Part shown: piece by piece, positions 37,093 through 46,843 of the stretch | How the letters are laid out: every line of letters starts with the position of its first letter | How positions within the stretch are numbered: position 1 is the first letter of the stretch | Origin: Aquisphaera giovannonii | GTDB taxonomy: Bacteria > Planctomycetota > Planctomycetia > Isosphaerales > Isosphaeraceae | NCBI RefSeq assembly: GCF_008087625.1 | Contig: NZ_CP042997.1 | Location: 7,316,001-7,380,000 of the forward strand | Reading direction: 5' to 3' | DNA: 64,000 bases | Notes under the pieces: generated by a model | The model's input: only the letters and a program-made list of their open reading frames with translations | Told to the model about the DNA's origin: nothing | Databases searched by the model: none | Translations under genes and position numbers: made by a program

Positions 37093-38121
37093 TCACAGCA
37101 GGGCGGTCTCCTCCGGATGGCCGAGCATCAGGTTGAGGTTCTGAACGGCGACCCCCGCGGCACCCTTCACGAGGTTGTCGAGGCAGGCGAGGACCAGGAT
37201 TTTGCCGCGGACCACGCGCACGGTGATGTCGCAGAAGTTGGTGAACGACGAGTCCTTCGTCGCCGGCAGGTGGGAGACCACCCGGACGAACGGGCTGGAC
37301 GCGTAGAACGAGCGATACAGCTCGATGAGGTCATGCTCGACGGCCGTCCGCTTCGGCTGGGCGTAGACGGTGGCGAGGATGCCCCGGTCCATCGGCACGA
37401 GGTGGGGCGTGAAGATGGTCTCGACGGGATCCCCCTTGCCGCCCGCGACGGCGGTGAGCACCTGGTCGATCTCGGGGGTGTGGCGATGCCGCCCCACGCC
37501 GTAGGCGGAGAAATTCTCGTTGCACTCGGGGAAGTGGAAGCTCGGCTTGGGCGCCCGTCCGCCGCCGCTCACGCCGCTCTTGGCGTCGACGATGATGCCC
37601 GATCGCTCGATCAGGTCCTCGGCGATCAGGGGGGCCAGCGCCAGGATGCTCGTCGACGAGTAGCAGCCCGGGTTGGCGATCAGCGAGGCGCCCGGGATCC
37701 GGGGCCGGAACAGCTCGGGCAGGCCGTAGACCGCCTCGTCGAGGCCCCTCGCGTCGGTGTGAGCGTGACCGTACCAGTCGGCGTAGACCTGGGCGTCGGC
37801 CAGGCGATAATCCGCGCTCAGGTCGATCACCTTGACTCCCCGCTCGCGGAGCGGCGGGACCGCCGCCATGCTCGCGGTGTGCGGCAGGGCCAGCAGGGCG
37901 AAGTCCGCCTTGCCGGCGATCCGGTCCGCGTCGAAGGGCTCGCAGACGAGGTCGATCCGCCTCGCCAGGCTGGGGTGCAGCGCGTCCACGCGCGGGGCCT
38001 CGTCCTGCCTCGACGTCGCCGCGGTGATCGCGACGCCGGGGTGATTCAGCAGGATCCGGAACAACTCGCGGGCCGCATAGCCCGACGCACCCACGATCGC
38101 GACGCCGACTCGACTGCTCAC
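37093..38121 (-). CDS. argC: ArgC, N-acetyl-gamma-glutamyl-phosphate reductase
   Basis: A 342-residue NADPH-dependent reductase of arginine biosynthesis (third step, N-acetylglutamyl phosphate to the semialdehyde). The nucleotide-binding [14 protein letters not shown] is at the N-terminus, the catalytic cysteine is in NPGCYSS, and HRHTPEID and [11 protein letters not shown] are conserved active-site segments. The start is GTG at 38121, with GGGGAGG 8 nt upstream; it overlaps the stop of the upstream membrane-protein gene as GTGA, so the two are translationally coupled. No other arg genes are adjacent, which is unusual for a coupled gene and suggests argC is placed on this transcript for expression only. 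Confidence 0.95.
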   Translation of the reverse strand: MSSRVGVAIVGASGYAARELFRILLNHPGVAITAATSRQDEAPRVDALHPSLARRIDLVCEPFDADRIAGKADFALLALPHTASMAAVPPLRERGVKVIDLSADYRLADAQVYADWYGHAHTDARGLDEAVYGLPELFRPRIPGASLIANPGCYSSTSILALAPLIAEDLIERSGIIVDAKSGVSGGGRAPKPSFHFPECNENFSAYGVGRHRHTPEIDQVLTAVAGGKGDPVETIFTPHLVPMDRGILATVYAQPKRTAVEHDLIELYRSFYASSPFVRVVSHLPATKDSSFTNFCDITVRVVRGKILVLACLDNLVKGAAGVAVQNLNLMLGHPEETALL

Positions 38122-40679
38122 TCGCCGTGCCTCCCCTCGCGCGGGCCTCGCGGCAGGCCGCGGAGCCAAAGGACGCCCCAGGCCAGCCAGGCCACCGCCG
38201 ACGCCGCGGCACCCGCCTCGACGTCATTCGCCCGGTATTCTAGGCGGAGCGTCCAGCGCCCGGAGCCGGGAACCTTCACACGCTGCCATCCGCCGTCGGA
38301 CCGACTTCGTCGGAACGTGGGGAGGACCTGCGCATCGCGTGATCCGCCGGCTCCGTCGATCCACGAGGCCTTCCACTGCGGGTCGGCGAGCATCGAAATC
38401 ACGATCCATCCCGGTTCCGCGGCGTCGACGACGATTTCCCACCGCTCCGGAGTCGGGGCCGAGTGACGCAACGGCCGTGCGCCGTCGAAGAGCTCGAGCA
38501 GCACGCCGGGCTCGCCGCCCCAACTGTCCAGGATCTCCGGGTGCGCCATCCCGGTCAAGGGGACGAGCCAGGCCCGGGCCGGCTCGCCTCCGGGCCGGAC
38601 GACGGAGAACGTGCCGGCCGGACCGCGAGACGGCCCTCCCGGATCCGGCCCGTAGAGCCACTCGGCTAGGGCCGGATCCTCCATGAGCCGGCCCTCCAGC
38701 GGGGGCGGACTGCCCGGGGCCCGCGGCGTCCGCCGCGCCTGCTCCACCTCCGCGGGGGAGAGGACGCGGACGCCGACCCCTTCCGCCCGCATCGCCTTGC
38801 GGACGGCCGTCGATACGGGCAACGAATCCAGCGGCCCGCTCGCGAGCTGGGCCAGCCCGGGCACGGTCGGCAGGTCCAATGTCCGGTAGGCCGTGATCGG
38901 CGAGAGGCCCGCCCGCATCGAGAAGTTCCCGGCCGTGTCCGCAACCCTCGTCCCCCTCGGGAGGCTCGAGAGGTATGCCATGACCGGGCTCATCTCGGGG
39001 GCCGTGCGGAGCGGGCCGGTCGGCACCTTCATGCCGATTCCGAGGGCCATCAGGTCCGCGAATGAGAGGAGCAACAGGGCCGATGGCAGGAATCCCCGAC
39101 GATCGCGGAGCGGCGGGACGGCCGCGAGGCCGGCGACGAGCAGGACGCCGCCGAGCACGGCCGCCGGCCCGGCGAGCTCGCGCGCGTAGATGCCGCCGCG
39201 GGCTTCCTCGAAGTTCCGCGGGGTGCGATCCTCCGAGCCGCCCGGTCGCGACGAAATACCGGCCGGCCGCCGGCCCTCCCCGCCCGACCGGCGGGCCAGC
39301 GCGATCACGGCCCGGAAGTCCGGGTCGTCGGCCCACGGCCGCGCCCGGAACGCGCGTTCGAAGCCCGCCGAGAGCCACGAGTCCGTGCCGGAACGCCCGG
39401 CGAGCTGGGCTAGCTCCAACAGTCCCACCGTCGCGAGGATCCAGGCAATGCCGAGGGCCGACAGCAATGCCAGCGACCTCGGCAGCCGCGGCCATTCCCG
39501 GCATCGGTCCAGCCCCTTGCCCGCGAGGAGGGCCATCGCCAGGGAGGTCGCCAGCGTCCACCGCGCGGGGGCTCGGAAGAACGAGAAACCGGGGAGGCGG
39601 ATCAGGAGCCGGAACCCCGGCACGTACGGCCCCAGGCTCAGCAGCAGCGTGAGGCCGGCCAGCACGGCGAGCGCCCGGGTCGCCGCATCCCGCTTCGAAT
39701 CGCGGAGGACCGCGAGCACCGCCAGGAACGCCGGCACGAGCCCGATGTAGGCGAGCATCTCCTCCGGGGACGTATGCAGGGGATCCCAGACCAGGGGACG
39801 CCAGAAGGGCGAATGATGGAAGAGGTCCGGTGCCACGAAGCTGACCAGGTGGAATGGGGTCGCCGCGAACCCCGACAGGTAGCCGAAGTCGCGCTGGGAG
39901 GCTGCGAGGACCGCCAGCCTCGCCGTCGGCCAGACCTGGACGGCCGACAGGGGGAGCACGGCCAGCAGCGCGATCAGGACGAGCCCGACGCGCCTCGCCC
40001 CGGCGAGACCCCGTTCGGCCGCCCCGCATGCGGCCAGGATCGCGACGCCGACCTCGGTCAGGAAAGCGACCTGAAAGTGGCCAGGCAGGACCTGGAGCGC
40101 GAGGACGGCCGCCAGCAGGAGGGCATCGCGGCCGGCCCGCCGATGCGATCGGTCCAGCACCGACCACGCCAGCCCCCAGGCCCACGGCATCCACGATCCC
40201 GTGGTGTAGCCCCACTGGTGCGTCGCGTGGATCACGAAGAAGCCCGACGCCGAGAACGCGAACGCCGCGAGCCCCGCGCCCGCGGGCGAGGCACCGAACC
40301 TGCGAGCGGCCCACCAGGCGCCGAAGCCCCCCCAGAGCGTGTGAATCACCAGGCTCCCGACGTAGGCGTACTCGGTGGCCAGCAGCCCGTACAGGAGCAG
40401 GTGGGGCGGATAGAAGACCCCCATCTGGCTCTCGCCGACTCCGGGGAAGCCGTCGCCCCAGAGGTCATTCCAGAAAGGTAGCCGCCGCGACTTCAGCGAC
40501 TGCGAGAGGACATCCATCAAGCCGAGGAAGAACCGGGTGACATCCCCGCCCACGGGCATCTTGCCGCCGATGCCGACCGGCCATAGCCAGGCCTGGATCG
40601 CTCCGGCGAGGAGGATGAGGGAGACAGCGACGCGGGAAGACCGGCGATCGGCCTCGTTTCCTTGGTTCTCGACGATCAA
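38118..40679 (-). CDS. YfhO-like polytopic membrane protein
   Basis: A large membrane protein of about 853 residues with some 11-13 hydrophobic segments in its first two thirds (for example [45 protein letters not shown]) and a soluble, beta-rich C-terminal part ending in one more membrane segment ([13 protein letters not shown]). The layout and motifs such as [26 protein letters not shown] and [12 protein letters not shown]-like sequence fit the YfhO/GT-C fold family, which acts with lipid-linked sugars in Gram-positives; the role here is unknown. The start is uncertain: I chose TTG at 40679, with AGAAGG upstream; the frame is open to 40919 but that part reads as non-coding. It is coupled to argC by a GTGA overlap. 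Confidence 0.75.
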   Translation of the reverse strand: MIVENQGNEADRRSSRVAVSLILLAGAIQAWLWPVGIGGKMPVGGDVTRFFLGLMDVLSQSLKSRRLPFWNDLWGDGFPGVGESQMGVFYPPHLLLYGLLATEYAYVGSLVIHTLWGGFGAWWAARRFGASPAGAGLAAFAFSASGFFVIHATHQWGYTTGSWMPWAWGLAWSVLDRSHRRAGRDALLLAAVLALQVLPGHFQVAFLTEVGVAILAACGAAERGLAGARRVGLVLIALLAVLPLSAVQVWPTARLAVLAASQRDFGYLSGFAATPFHLVSFVAPDLFHHSPFWRPLVWDPLHTSPEEMLAYIGLVPAFLAVLAVLRDSKRDAATRALAVLAGLTLLLSLGPYVPGFRLLIRLPGFSFFRAPARWTLATSLAMALLAGKGLDRCREWPRLPRSLALLSALGIAWILATVGLLELAQLAGRSGTDSWLSAGFERAFRARPWADDPDFRAVIALARRSGGEGRRPAGISSRPGGSEDRTPRNFEEARGGIYARELAGPAAVLGGVLLVAGLAAVPPLRDRRGFLPSALLLLSFADLMALGIGMKVPTGPLRTAPEMSPVMAYLSSLPRGTRVADTAGNFSMRAGLSPITAYRTLDLPTVPGLAQLASGPLDSLPVSTAVRKAMRAEGVGVRVLSPAEVEQARRTPRAPGSPPPLEGRLMEDPALAEWLYGPDPGGPSRGPAGTFSVVRPGGEPARAWLVPLTGMAHPEILDSWGGEPGVLLELFDGARPLRHSAPTPERWEIVVDAAEPGWIVISMLADPQWKASWIDGAGGSRDAQVLPTFRRSRSDGGWQRVKVPGSGRWTLRLEYRANDVEAGAAASAVAWLAWGVLWLRGLPRGPREGRHGE

Positions 40680-41008
40680 GATCGCGCACCTTCTCGACTC
40701 GCCTGCATTCGACGCAGGCCCACCCCGGTCGGATTTTGCGGAGCCCCCCGGCCTCCAGGCAATCCTTACAATCCCGAGGTCGATCTTACACGAGACACGC
40801 CCTGCGCGGCATGGGTCGATTCTCGCCGGAGCGGCTCCAGCAATTCCCGCCTTTTCGCTCAAGCGTCCCTGGGACGGTGCGATGGGTTGTACGGAGGTTG
40901 CCTCACGTCCTTCCGGCATGAAAGCTGCTTCAGGAACGCGTCATGACGTGTCGGCTGACGGGGGCGGCTGAATCCCGCCTCGACCTGGCCTCGACTAAGG
41001 AGTGGGTC
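40680..41008. other. Divergent intergenic region upstream of csrA and the YfhO-like gene
   Basis: About 330 bp between the divergent genes. Open frames reading into either gene cross it but have no family-like sequence. It should carry promoters for both and possibly the csrA leader; the stretch around 40760-40800 (ATCCTTACAATCCCG, GATCTTACACGAG) is the least GC-rich and the best place to look. I could not fix clear -35/-10 pairs. Confidence 0.35.
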
Positions 41009-41218
41009 ATGCTCGTGCTCAGCAGGAAGCTGGGACAGGCCGTGAATCTCGGCGGGGAAGTCCGGATCACCGTGGTGAAGATCGACGGGAACAGCGTCCG
41101 GATCGGCATCGAGGCCCCCGATGAGGTCCCCGTGAAGCGGCTCGAGATCGCGTTCGAGGTGCCCGAGCCCCTCGCCGCCGGCTCCCCCGAAGATCTCGCC
41201 CCCGATCCGTTCATCTGA
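41009..41218 (+). CDS. csrA: CsrA, carbon storage / translational regulator
   Basis: A 69-residue RNA-binding protein that binds GGA-containing leaders and controls translation. The family core is complete: MLVLSRKLGQAVNLGGEVRI, then VRIGIEAPDEVPVKR with the conserved arginine region. The C-terminal tail is Pro/Glu-rich and a few residues longer than in E. coli CsrA (61 residues). The ATG at 41009 has AAGGAG 6 nt upstream; the open frame to 40943 adds non-family residues. In many bacteria csrA sits with flagellar genes and fliW; none is visible here. It precedes the glycerate kinase by 92 bp on the same strand. Confidence 0.93.
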   Translation: MLVLSRKLGQAVNLGGEVRITVVKIDGNSVRIGIEAPDEVPVKRLEIAFEVPEPLAAGSPEDLAPDPFI

Positions 41219-41310
41219 TTGAGCCCCCCTCTCCCCGTCCGCTATGCTGGCATCGAGACGGCTCGTCACCGAGACTCGCAACGCCCCGCAGCCCGACCGA
41301 GATCCGCTCG

Positions 41311-42453
41311 ATGCGCATCGTCATCGCGCCCGACAAGTTCAAGGGATGCCTCACCGCCGCCGAGGTGGCGGAGGCCCTGGCGCGCGGCGTCACCTCGGTC
41401 CTCCCCGACGCCGAGATGGACCGCGTCCCGATGGCCGACGGCGGCGAGGGGACGGTCGCCGCGCTCGTCGCCGCGACGGGCGGGCGGGTCCGCGAGGCCG
41501 CCGTCACGGGGCCGATGGGGGAGCCGATCACGGCGGAGTTCGGCCTCCTCGGCGACGGCCGCACCGCCGTCCTGGAGATGGCCGCGGCCTCCGGACTGGT
41601 GCTGGTACCGAAGGAGCGCCGCGATCCCCTCAGGGCCTCGACCCGGGGCACCGGCGAGCTCCTGCGGGCCTCGATCCGGGCCGGGGTCGGACGCGTCATC
41701 CTGGGCATCGGCGGCAGCGCGACGAACGACGCCGGCGCCGGGCTCGGCCAGGCGCTCGGATTTCGCCTGCTCGATGCTGACGGCAACGAGTTGGGCCCGG
41801 GAGGCGGAGAGCTCGGAAGGCTAAGCCGGATCGAGAGGCCGGAAGAGCCGCCGATCCCGGACGGCGTCGAGGTCCTCGTCGCCTGCGACGTGACGAATCC
41901 GCTGTGCGGGCCGGACGGCGCCTCCGCGGTCTACGGGCCGCAGAAAGGGGCGTCGCCGGAGGCGGTCCGGGAGCTGGATCGGAACCTCGCCCGATTCGCC
42001 GAGATCGTCGCGCGAGACCTGAAGGTGGAGATCGCCGGCGTCCCGGGATCCGGTGCCGCGGGGGGGCTGGGCGGGGGCCTGCTCGCCTTCGCCGGGGCCA
42101 GGCTGGCGCGGGGAGTGGACCTGATCACCGAGGCGGTCCGGCTTCGCGACCGCCTCGATGGGGCCGACCTCTGCCTGACGGGCGAGGGCTCGATGGACGG
42201 CCAGACGGCATTCGGCAAGACGGCCGTCGGGGTCTCCCGCCTGGCCCGTTCGCTGGGCATCCCGACCTTCGCCTTCGCCGGCGACCTCGGCGAGGGCGTC
42301 GAGGCGGTCCTCGAAGAGGGGATCACCGCCTACTTCAGCATCTGCCCCGGCCCGATCGCGCTGGAAGACGCGGTCCGCCGCGGGGCGGAGCTGCTCGAGA
42401 GGGCGGGCGCCCAGGCGATCCGGGCCTTCCTGGCGGGCCGCAGCCGTCGGTAA
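41311..42453 (+). CDS. Glycerate kinase (type I, GarK/GlxK family)
   Basis: A 380-residue kinase that phosphorylates D-glycerate, feeding glycolysis from glyoxylate or aldarate breakdown. Family hallmarks are all visible: MRIVIAPDKFKGCLTAAEVA at the N-terminus, MADGGEGT, GIGGSATNDAGAG near residue 131, GAAGGLGGGLLAF and LTGEGSMDGQT. The length fits the type I family. It is co-directional with csrA upstream and thiL 33 bp downstream; the connection to thiamine or tRNA modification genes is probably only transcriptional. Confidence 0.92.
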   Translation: MRIVIAPDKFKGCLTAAEVAEALARGVTSVLPDAEMDRVPMADGGEGTVAALVAATGGRVREAAVTGPMGEPITAEFGLLGDGRTAVLEMAAASGLVLVPKERRDPLRASTRGTGELLRASIRAGVGRVILGIGGSATNDAGAGLGQALGFRLLDADGNELGPGGGELGRLSRIERPEEPPIPDGVEVLVACDVTNPLCGPDGASAVYGPQKGASPEAVRELDRNLARFAEIVARDLKVEIAGVPGSGAAGGLGGGLLAFAGARLARGVDLITEAVRLRDRLDGADLCLTGEGSMDGQTAFGKTAVGVSRLARSLGIPTFAFAGDLGEGVEAVLEEGITAYFSICPGPIALEDAVRRGAELLERAGAQAIRAFLAGRSRR

Positions 42454-42486
42454 TCCACCACGCAGTCCGCAGCGGGAGCATCATCC

Positions 42487-43455
42487 TTGGACCCATCGTC
42501 TCCGCCGCCATCGGGCGAGTTCGGCCTCATTCGCTGGATCCGGGAGCGCGAGCGGGCCGGCCGGAGGGGAGGCGGGACCGTGCTGGGCATCGGGGACGAT
42601 TGCGCGATCCTCGAGCCGACGCCCGGGGCGAAGCTCCTCGTGACGACCGACATGCTGATGGACGGCCGGCATTTCCGCCTGGACGAGGATGGTGCGGAGG
42701 CCGTCGGATACAAGGCGATGGGCGTGAACGTCTCCGACATCGCGGCCATGGCGGGCGTGCCCCTCGCCGCCGTCGTCTCCGTCTCCCTGCCGAGGGTCGG
42801 CGCCGCGGAGATCGCACGGGGGCTGCATGCGGGCCTCAGGCGGATGGCCGACCGCTTCGGCGTGGACCTCGTCGGGGGCGACACCAACGCCTGGGACGGC
42901 CCGCTCGTCGTCAACGTGACCGTGCTCGGGGAGGCCACGTCGCGAGGGGCGGTCTTGCGCTCGGGCGCCCGGCCCGGCGACGTCGTCTGCGTCACCGGCC
43001 CGCTCGGCGGCAGCCTCTTCCGGGGGCGGCATCTCCGCCCCGAGCCCAGGGTCAAGGAGGCCCTCGCCTTGCACGAGGCGATACCCATCCGCGCGATGAT
43101 CGACATCTCCGACGGGCTCTCTTCCGACCTGGGCCACATCCTGGAAGAGAGCGGCGGCCTGGGTGCGGTCCTCGATCTGGATCGGCTCCCGATCCACTCG
43201 GATGCCCGGGACCTCGCCGAGGAGGACGGCACGCCCGCGTACCTTCACGCGTTGAACGACGGCGAGGATTTCGAGCTTTGCGTCGCGATCGATCGGGATG
43301 ATGCGATCCTCTTGAGGAACCTGACGGGCCTGCACCGCATCCACCCCGTCGGGGAAATCGTCTCCGAGCCCGGCCTCCGGCTGCGTCGGAACGACGGCTC
43401 TATGGAACCGATCCTCCCGGCCGGATTCGATCACTTGCGAGGCGTCGAGGCATGA
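42487..43455 (+). CDS. thiL: ThiL, thiamine-monophosphate kinase
   Basis: A 322-residue enzyme that converts thiamine monophosphate to the diphosphate cofactor. It starts with TTG at 42487, with GGGAGC about 8 nt upstream. Family motifs: GEFGLIRWI, GIGDDCAIL (Asp37, Asp38, metal binding), TTDMLMDGRHF, VNVSDIAAMAG, VGGDTNAWDG and IDISDGLSSDLGHI, and near the C-terminus NDGEDFELCVAI. All metal and substrate motifs appear intact. The stop overlaps the tsaE start by 4 nt (ATGA at 43452-43455), indicating translational coupling. Confidence 0.94.
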   Translation: MDPSSPPPSGEFGLIRWIRERERAGRRGGGTVLGIGDDCAILEPTPGAKLLVTTDMLMDGRHFRLDEDGAEAVGYKAMGVNVSDIAAMAGVPLAAVVSVSLPRVGAAEIARGLHAGLRRMADRFGVDLVGGDTNAWDGPLVVNVTVLGEATSRGAVLRSGARPGDVVCVTGPLGGSLFRGRHLRPEPRVKEALALHEAIPIRAMIDISDGLSSDLGHILEESGGLGAVLDLDRLPIHSDARDLAEEDGTPAYLHALNDGEDFELCVAIDRDDAILLRNLTGLHRIHPVGEIVSEPGLRLRRNDGSMEPILPAGFDHLRGVEA

Positions 43456-43931
43456 GGACCACGAGGACGGAGACCGGCCTGCTGGTCGAGCTGGACTCCG
43501 AGCTGGAGACCGTCGACTTCGGCCGGCGGCTCGCCGATCGGCTCGCCCCGGGGACGATCGTCGGGCTGGTCGGCCCCCTCGGCGCCGGGAAGACGCGGCT
43601 GGCCCGTGCCGTGGCCGAGGCCCTCGGCGTCGATCCCGCCGCGATCGCGAGCCCGACCTTCGTCCTCATCCACGAGTACGCCGGGAGCATCCCCATCTAC
43701 CACTTCGACGTCTACCGGCTGCCCTCTCGCGAGGCGTTCGAGGACCTCGGGCCGGCGGATTACTGGGACGCGGGGGGCATCTGCCTGGTCGAATGGGCCG
43801 ACCGCTTCCCGGGCCTGCTCCCCGCGGGCGCCTGGACGATCGCGATCGAGCCCGGCCCCGGCGAACGGCGGCGGCTGACGATCGACGTCCCGCCCGGCGA
43901 CGTCGGGCGGCTGGAAGGGCTCGATCTTTGA
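43452..43931 (+). CDS. tsaE: TsaE, tRNA threonylcarbamoyladenosine biosynthesis ATPase
   Basis: A 159-residue P-loop ATPase that works with TsaB and TsaD in making t6A37 in tRNAs that read ANN codons. Walker A is GPLGAGKT (residues 41-48); ASPTFVLIHEY and the downstream YHFDVYRL and CLVEWADRF segments are diagnostic. It overlaps thiL by 4 nt and is followed by a 97-bp gap to the AAA ATPase. thiL-tsaE adjacency is seen in other bacteria. Confidence 0.95.
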   Translation: MRTTRTETGLLVELDSELETVDFGRRLADRLAPGTIVGLVGPLGAGKTRLARAVAEALGVDPAAIASPTFVLIHEYAGSIPIYHFDVYRLPSREAFEDLGPADYWDAGGICLVEWADRFPGLLPAGAWTIAIEPGPGERRRLTIDVPPGDVGRLEGLDL

Positions 43932-44028
43932 CCGCGGGACGCAGGCGACCTAGGCTTCCAGCGACTCCCCGAGGCGCCGGAGCCGGGAACCGGCGGGATG
44001 TGGGGAGCCCCCACCGAGGAGACGTGCC

Positions 44029-45354
44029 GTGCGCCTGGCCGCCCCTTCCGTATTGCCCCCCCTCTCCGGCCTCGACGCCCGGGACGCGGGCGAGGCCTTC
44101 GTGCCCCGCGGGATCTCGACGTTCGAGGAGGCCGGTCTCGAGACTGCGCTCCTGGAGGGGCTGGTACTCAAATTCCTCTTCAACACCGGCCAGTCCTCGG
44201 GCCGGAGGATCGCCGCGGAGCTCGGGCTCCCTTTCGGCCCCTTCCCGGAGTATCTCCGCCAGCTCAAGAACGCCCAGATCCTGACGTACGCCAACACCGT
44301 GACGGCCGGGGACTTCGTCTACTCCCTGACCGACGTGGGCCGCGCGCGGGCGAGGAGCTACCTCGACGAATGCTCCTACGTCGGCACGGCGCCGGTGCCC
44401 TTCGACGATTACCTGGACTCGGTGGCCGCGCAGACGATCGTCAATGAGCACCCGAAGGAGGACGACCTCCGCCGGGCGTTCGAGGACCTGCTCATCTCCG
44501 AGCAGACCTTCGGCATGCTCGGGCCGGCGATCAACTCCGGTCGCGGCCTGTTCCTTTATGGCTTCCCGGGCAACGGCAAGACGAGCATCGCGGAGAGGAT
44601 CACCCTCTGCTTCGGCACGAGCGTCTGGATCCCGCGGGTGCTCTGCATCGAGGGCCAGCTCGTCAAGCTCTTCGACCCGGCCAATCACGAGGAGATGCCC
44701 CGCCGGTCGGCCGGCGGCCTCCTCGACTCCTCCGACTACGACCGCCGCTGGGTCCACATCAAGCGGCCGACGATCGTGGCCGGGGGCGAGCTGCGGATGG
44801 AGGACCTCGAGATCCGCTTCGACCCGATCACGAAGCTGAGCGAGGCCCCGCTCCAGTTGAAGAGCAACCTCGGCAGCTTCCTGATCGACGACTTCGGCCG
44901 CCAGCGGATGCAGCCCGTCGAGCTCCTGAACCGGTGGATCGTCCCGCTGGAGAAGCGCTACGACTTCCTCAGCCTGGCCAACGGCAAGAAGGTCCGCGTC
45001 CCCTTCGATCAGCTCATCATCTTCTCGACCAACCTGGAGCCGCGTCAGCTCGTGGACGAGGCCTTCCTCCGCCGCATCCCGTACAAGATCCACGCGGTCG
45101 ATCCGACCGAGGCGGAATTCCGTCAGATGATCCACATCTTCGCGCCTCGCCTCGGCTTCGAGGCGGTGGACGCGGACGCGGTCGATTACCTCATCAACGC
45201 TCACTACAGGCGTGCCAAGCGTCCGTTCCGCTGCTGCCAGCCGCGGGACCTGCTGCTCCAGGTCCGGAACTACTGCGTCTACAACGACCTCCCCCTCGTC
45301 ATGAAGCCGGAGTACTTCGACTTCGCGGTCAAGAACTACTTCACCGTCATGTGA
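44029..45354 (+). CDS. AAA-type ATPase with N-terminal winged-helix-like region
   Basis: A 441-residue ATPase. Residues ~1-120 look like a DNA-binding winged-helix or similar small fold (LEGLVLKFLFNTGQSSGRRIAAELGL, LRQLKNAQILTY). The AAA core has Walker A GFPGNGKT (178-185), a Walker B-like SFLIDDFGRQ near 281-290 and sensor 1 IIFSTNLEP near 331-339. The C-terminal part (HYRRAKRPFRCCQPRDLLLQ) completes the AAA lid. It starts with GTG at 44029 behind GAGGAGA. Such stand-alone ATPases are common in planctomycetes next to unrelated genes; the partner or substrate is not evident. Confidence 0.8.
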   Translation: MRLAAPSVLPPLSGLDARDAGEAFVPRGISTFEEAGLETALLEGLVLKFLFNTGQSSGRRIAAELGLPFGPFPEYLRQLKNAQILTYANTVTAGDFVYSLTDVGRARARSYLDECSYVGTAPVPFDDYLDSVAAQTIVNEHPKEDDLRRAFEDLLISEQTFGMLGPAINSGRGLFLYGFPGNGKTSIAERITLCFGTSVWIPRVLCIEGQLVKLFDPANHEEMPRRSAGGLLDSSDYDRRWVHIKRPTIVAGGELRMEDLEIRFDPITKLSEAPLQLKSNLGSFLIDDFGRQRMQPVELLNRWIVPLEKRYDFLSLANGKKVRVPFDQLIIFSTNLEPRQLVDEAFLRRIPYKIHAVDPTEAEFRQMIHIFAPRLGFEAVDADAVDYLINAHYRRAKRPFRCCQPRDLLLQVRNYCVYNDLPLVMKPEYFDFAVKNYFTVM

Positions 45355-45426
45355 TGACCGGGATAACGCTGCCGCCCCGGCCGCCCGCCGCTATGATGTG
45401 GCATGGGAACCGCGGGAGGGCTTGGG

Positions 45427-46791
45427 GTGGACGGCTCCGGATTGGCGGCGATGGACCGGGTCGAGTTCGATGCGGAGGTTGCCGTCCTGGGCGCGGGGGC
45501 CGCCGGGTTATTCGCGGCGATCCGCGCCGCGGATCTCGGGGCGAACGTGGTCGTCCTGGAACGCAACCGCCGGCCGGGCGTGAAGATCCTGATGTCGGGC
45601 GGGACGCGCTGCAACCTCACCAACGCACGGGGGCTGCGTCGGCTGGAGGTCGTCTCGGGGCCGATCGACGCGGCCTACAACCCGGCGCTCTGCCGGGGCA
45701 CTCGGGCGATCCAGGACGCGTTCGGGCCCGGGGGGCCGTTCCTCGGGCCGGCCCTGAGGCAGCTCGACGTGGACCGGACCGTGCAGCTGTTCGAGGCCGA
45801 AGGGGTCGCGACCAAGGTCGAGGGGAATGGGAAGATCTTCCCCGCCACCGACCGCGCCGTGGACGTGCTCGACGCGCTCGTGCGACGCCTCGGTCGCAGC
45901 GGCGCCTCGCTCCGTGGACATGAGTCGGTGGAGTCGCTCCACCCAGACGAAGGCGGGGCCGGCGGGTTCCGCATCGGGATGGCTGGCGGCTCGATTCGCG
46001 CCCGCCGCGTGGTCCTGGCGATGGGCGGCAGGTCCTATCCGGGCTGCGGGACGAGAGGCGACGGCTATCGGATCGGGGCGGAGCTGGGGCATGGCATCGT
46101 CGCCACGCGGCCGGCGCTCGTGCCGATCCGGGTCGTGCCGGAGTGGGTCGCGTCGCTGCGCGGGCTCAGCCTCCAGGACGTCACGGCGTCCGTCCAGGAG
46201 CGAGGCGGGAAGCTCCTCCAGCAGCGGCGCGAGGCGGTGCTGTTCGCCCACTTCGGCCTCAGCGGCCCCGCGATCCTGGACGTCAGCAGGGCCGTCGCGC
46301 ACCACGAGGGGACGGAGCCCCTCGACCTGAGCCTGGACCTCTTCCCCGACCAGTCGAGGGAGCAGGTCGACGCCAGACTCCAGGCCGCCTGCCGGCACGG
46401 GCGGGCGACCGTGGCCTCCATCGTCGGGGCGGACCTGCCCCAGCGGCTGGCCGAATGCCTCGTCGAGGCGGCCGGCATCCCGAGGTCCCGGACCGGCCCG
46501 GAGCTTTCTCGCGCCGAGCGGATGCGGCTGGTCCGGGCGATGAAGGGGCATCCCCTGACGATCGCCGGGACGCTCGGCTTCGAGAAGGCGGAGGTGACCA
46601 CCGGCGGCATCCGGCTGGAGGAGGTCGAGCCGCGGACCATGGAGAGCCGCATCGTCCCCGGCCTCTACCTCGCCGGCGAGGTCCTGGACCTGGACGGCCT
46701 GATCGGTGGCTACAACTTCCAGGCCGCCTGGAGCACGGGCTGGCTCGCGGGGGAAGCCGCCGCACGCGCCGTCCGAGGTGGCGGCCCGTAG
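45427..46791 (+). CDS. BaiN/HI0933-type NAD(P)/FAD-dependent oxidoreductase
   Basis: A 454-residue flavoprotein. The FAD-binding Rossmann motif VLGAGAAGLFAAIRA is at the N-terminus; MSGGTRCNLTN and GFEKAEVTTGGIRLEEV and the C-terminal GEVLDLDGLIGGYNFQAAWS are diagnostic of the HI0933/YhiN family. A GTG at 45427 with GGGAGGG 6 nt upstream is the best start; the ATG at 45403 lies further upstream without a ribosome site. Members are soluble; most have no known physiological substrate (BaiN acts on bile acids). It faces the unrecognised membrane protein gene at 46844 tail to tail. Confidence 0.9.
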   Translation: MDGSGLAAMDRVEFDAEVAVLGAGAAGLFAAIRAADLGANVVVLERNRRPGVKILMSGGTRCNLTNARGLRRLEVVSGPIDAAYNPALCRGTRAIQDAFGPGGPFLGPALRQLDVDRTVQLFEAEGVATKVEGNGKIFPATDRAVDVLDALVRRLGRSGASLRGHESVESLHPDEGGAGGFRIGMAGGSIRARRVVLAMGGRSYPGCGTRGDGYRIGAELGHGIVATRPALVPIRVVPEWVASLRGLSLQDVTASVQERGGKLLQQRREAVLFAHFGLSGPAILDVSRAVAHHEGTEPLDLSLDLFPDQSREQVDARLQAACRHGRATVASIVGADLPQRLAECLVEAAGIPRSRTGPELSRAERMRLVRAMKGHPLTIAGTLGFEKAEVTTGGIRLEEVEPRTMESRIVPGLYLAGEVLDLDGLIGGYNFQAAWSTGWLAGEAAARAVRGGGP

Positions 46792-46843
46792 CTCCGGCTT
46801 CCTCCGTGCCCCGTGGACCGTGGCAGGCCGACGGGCGGTAGGT

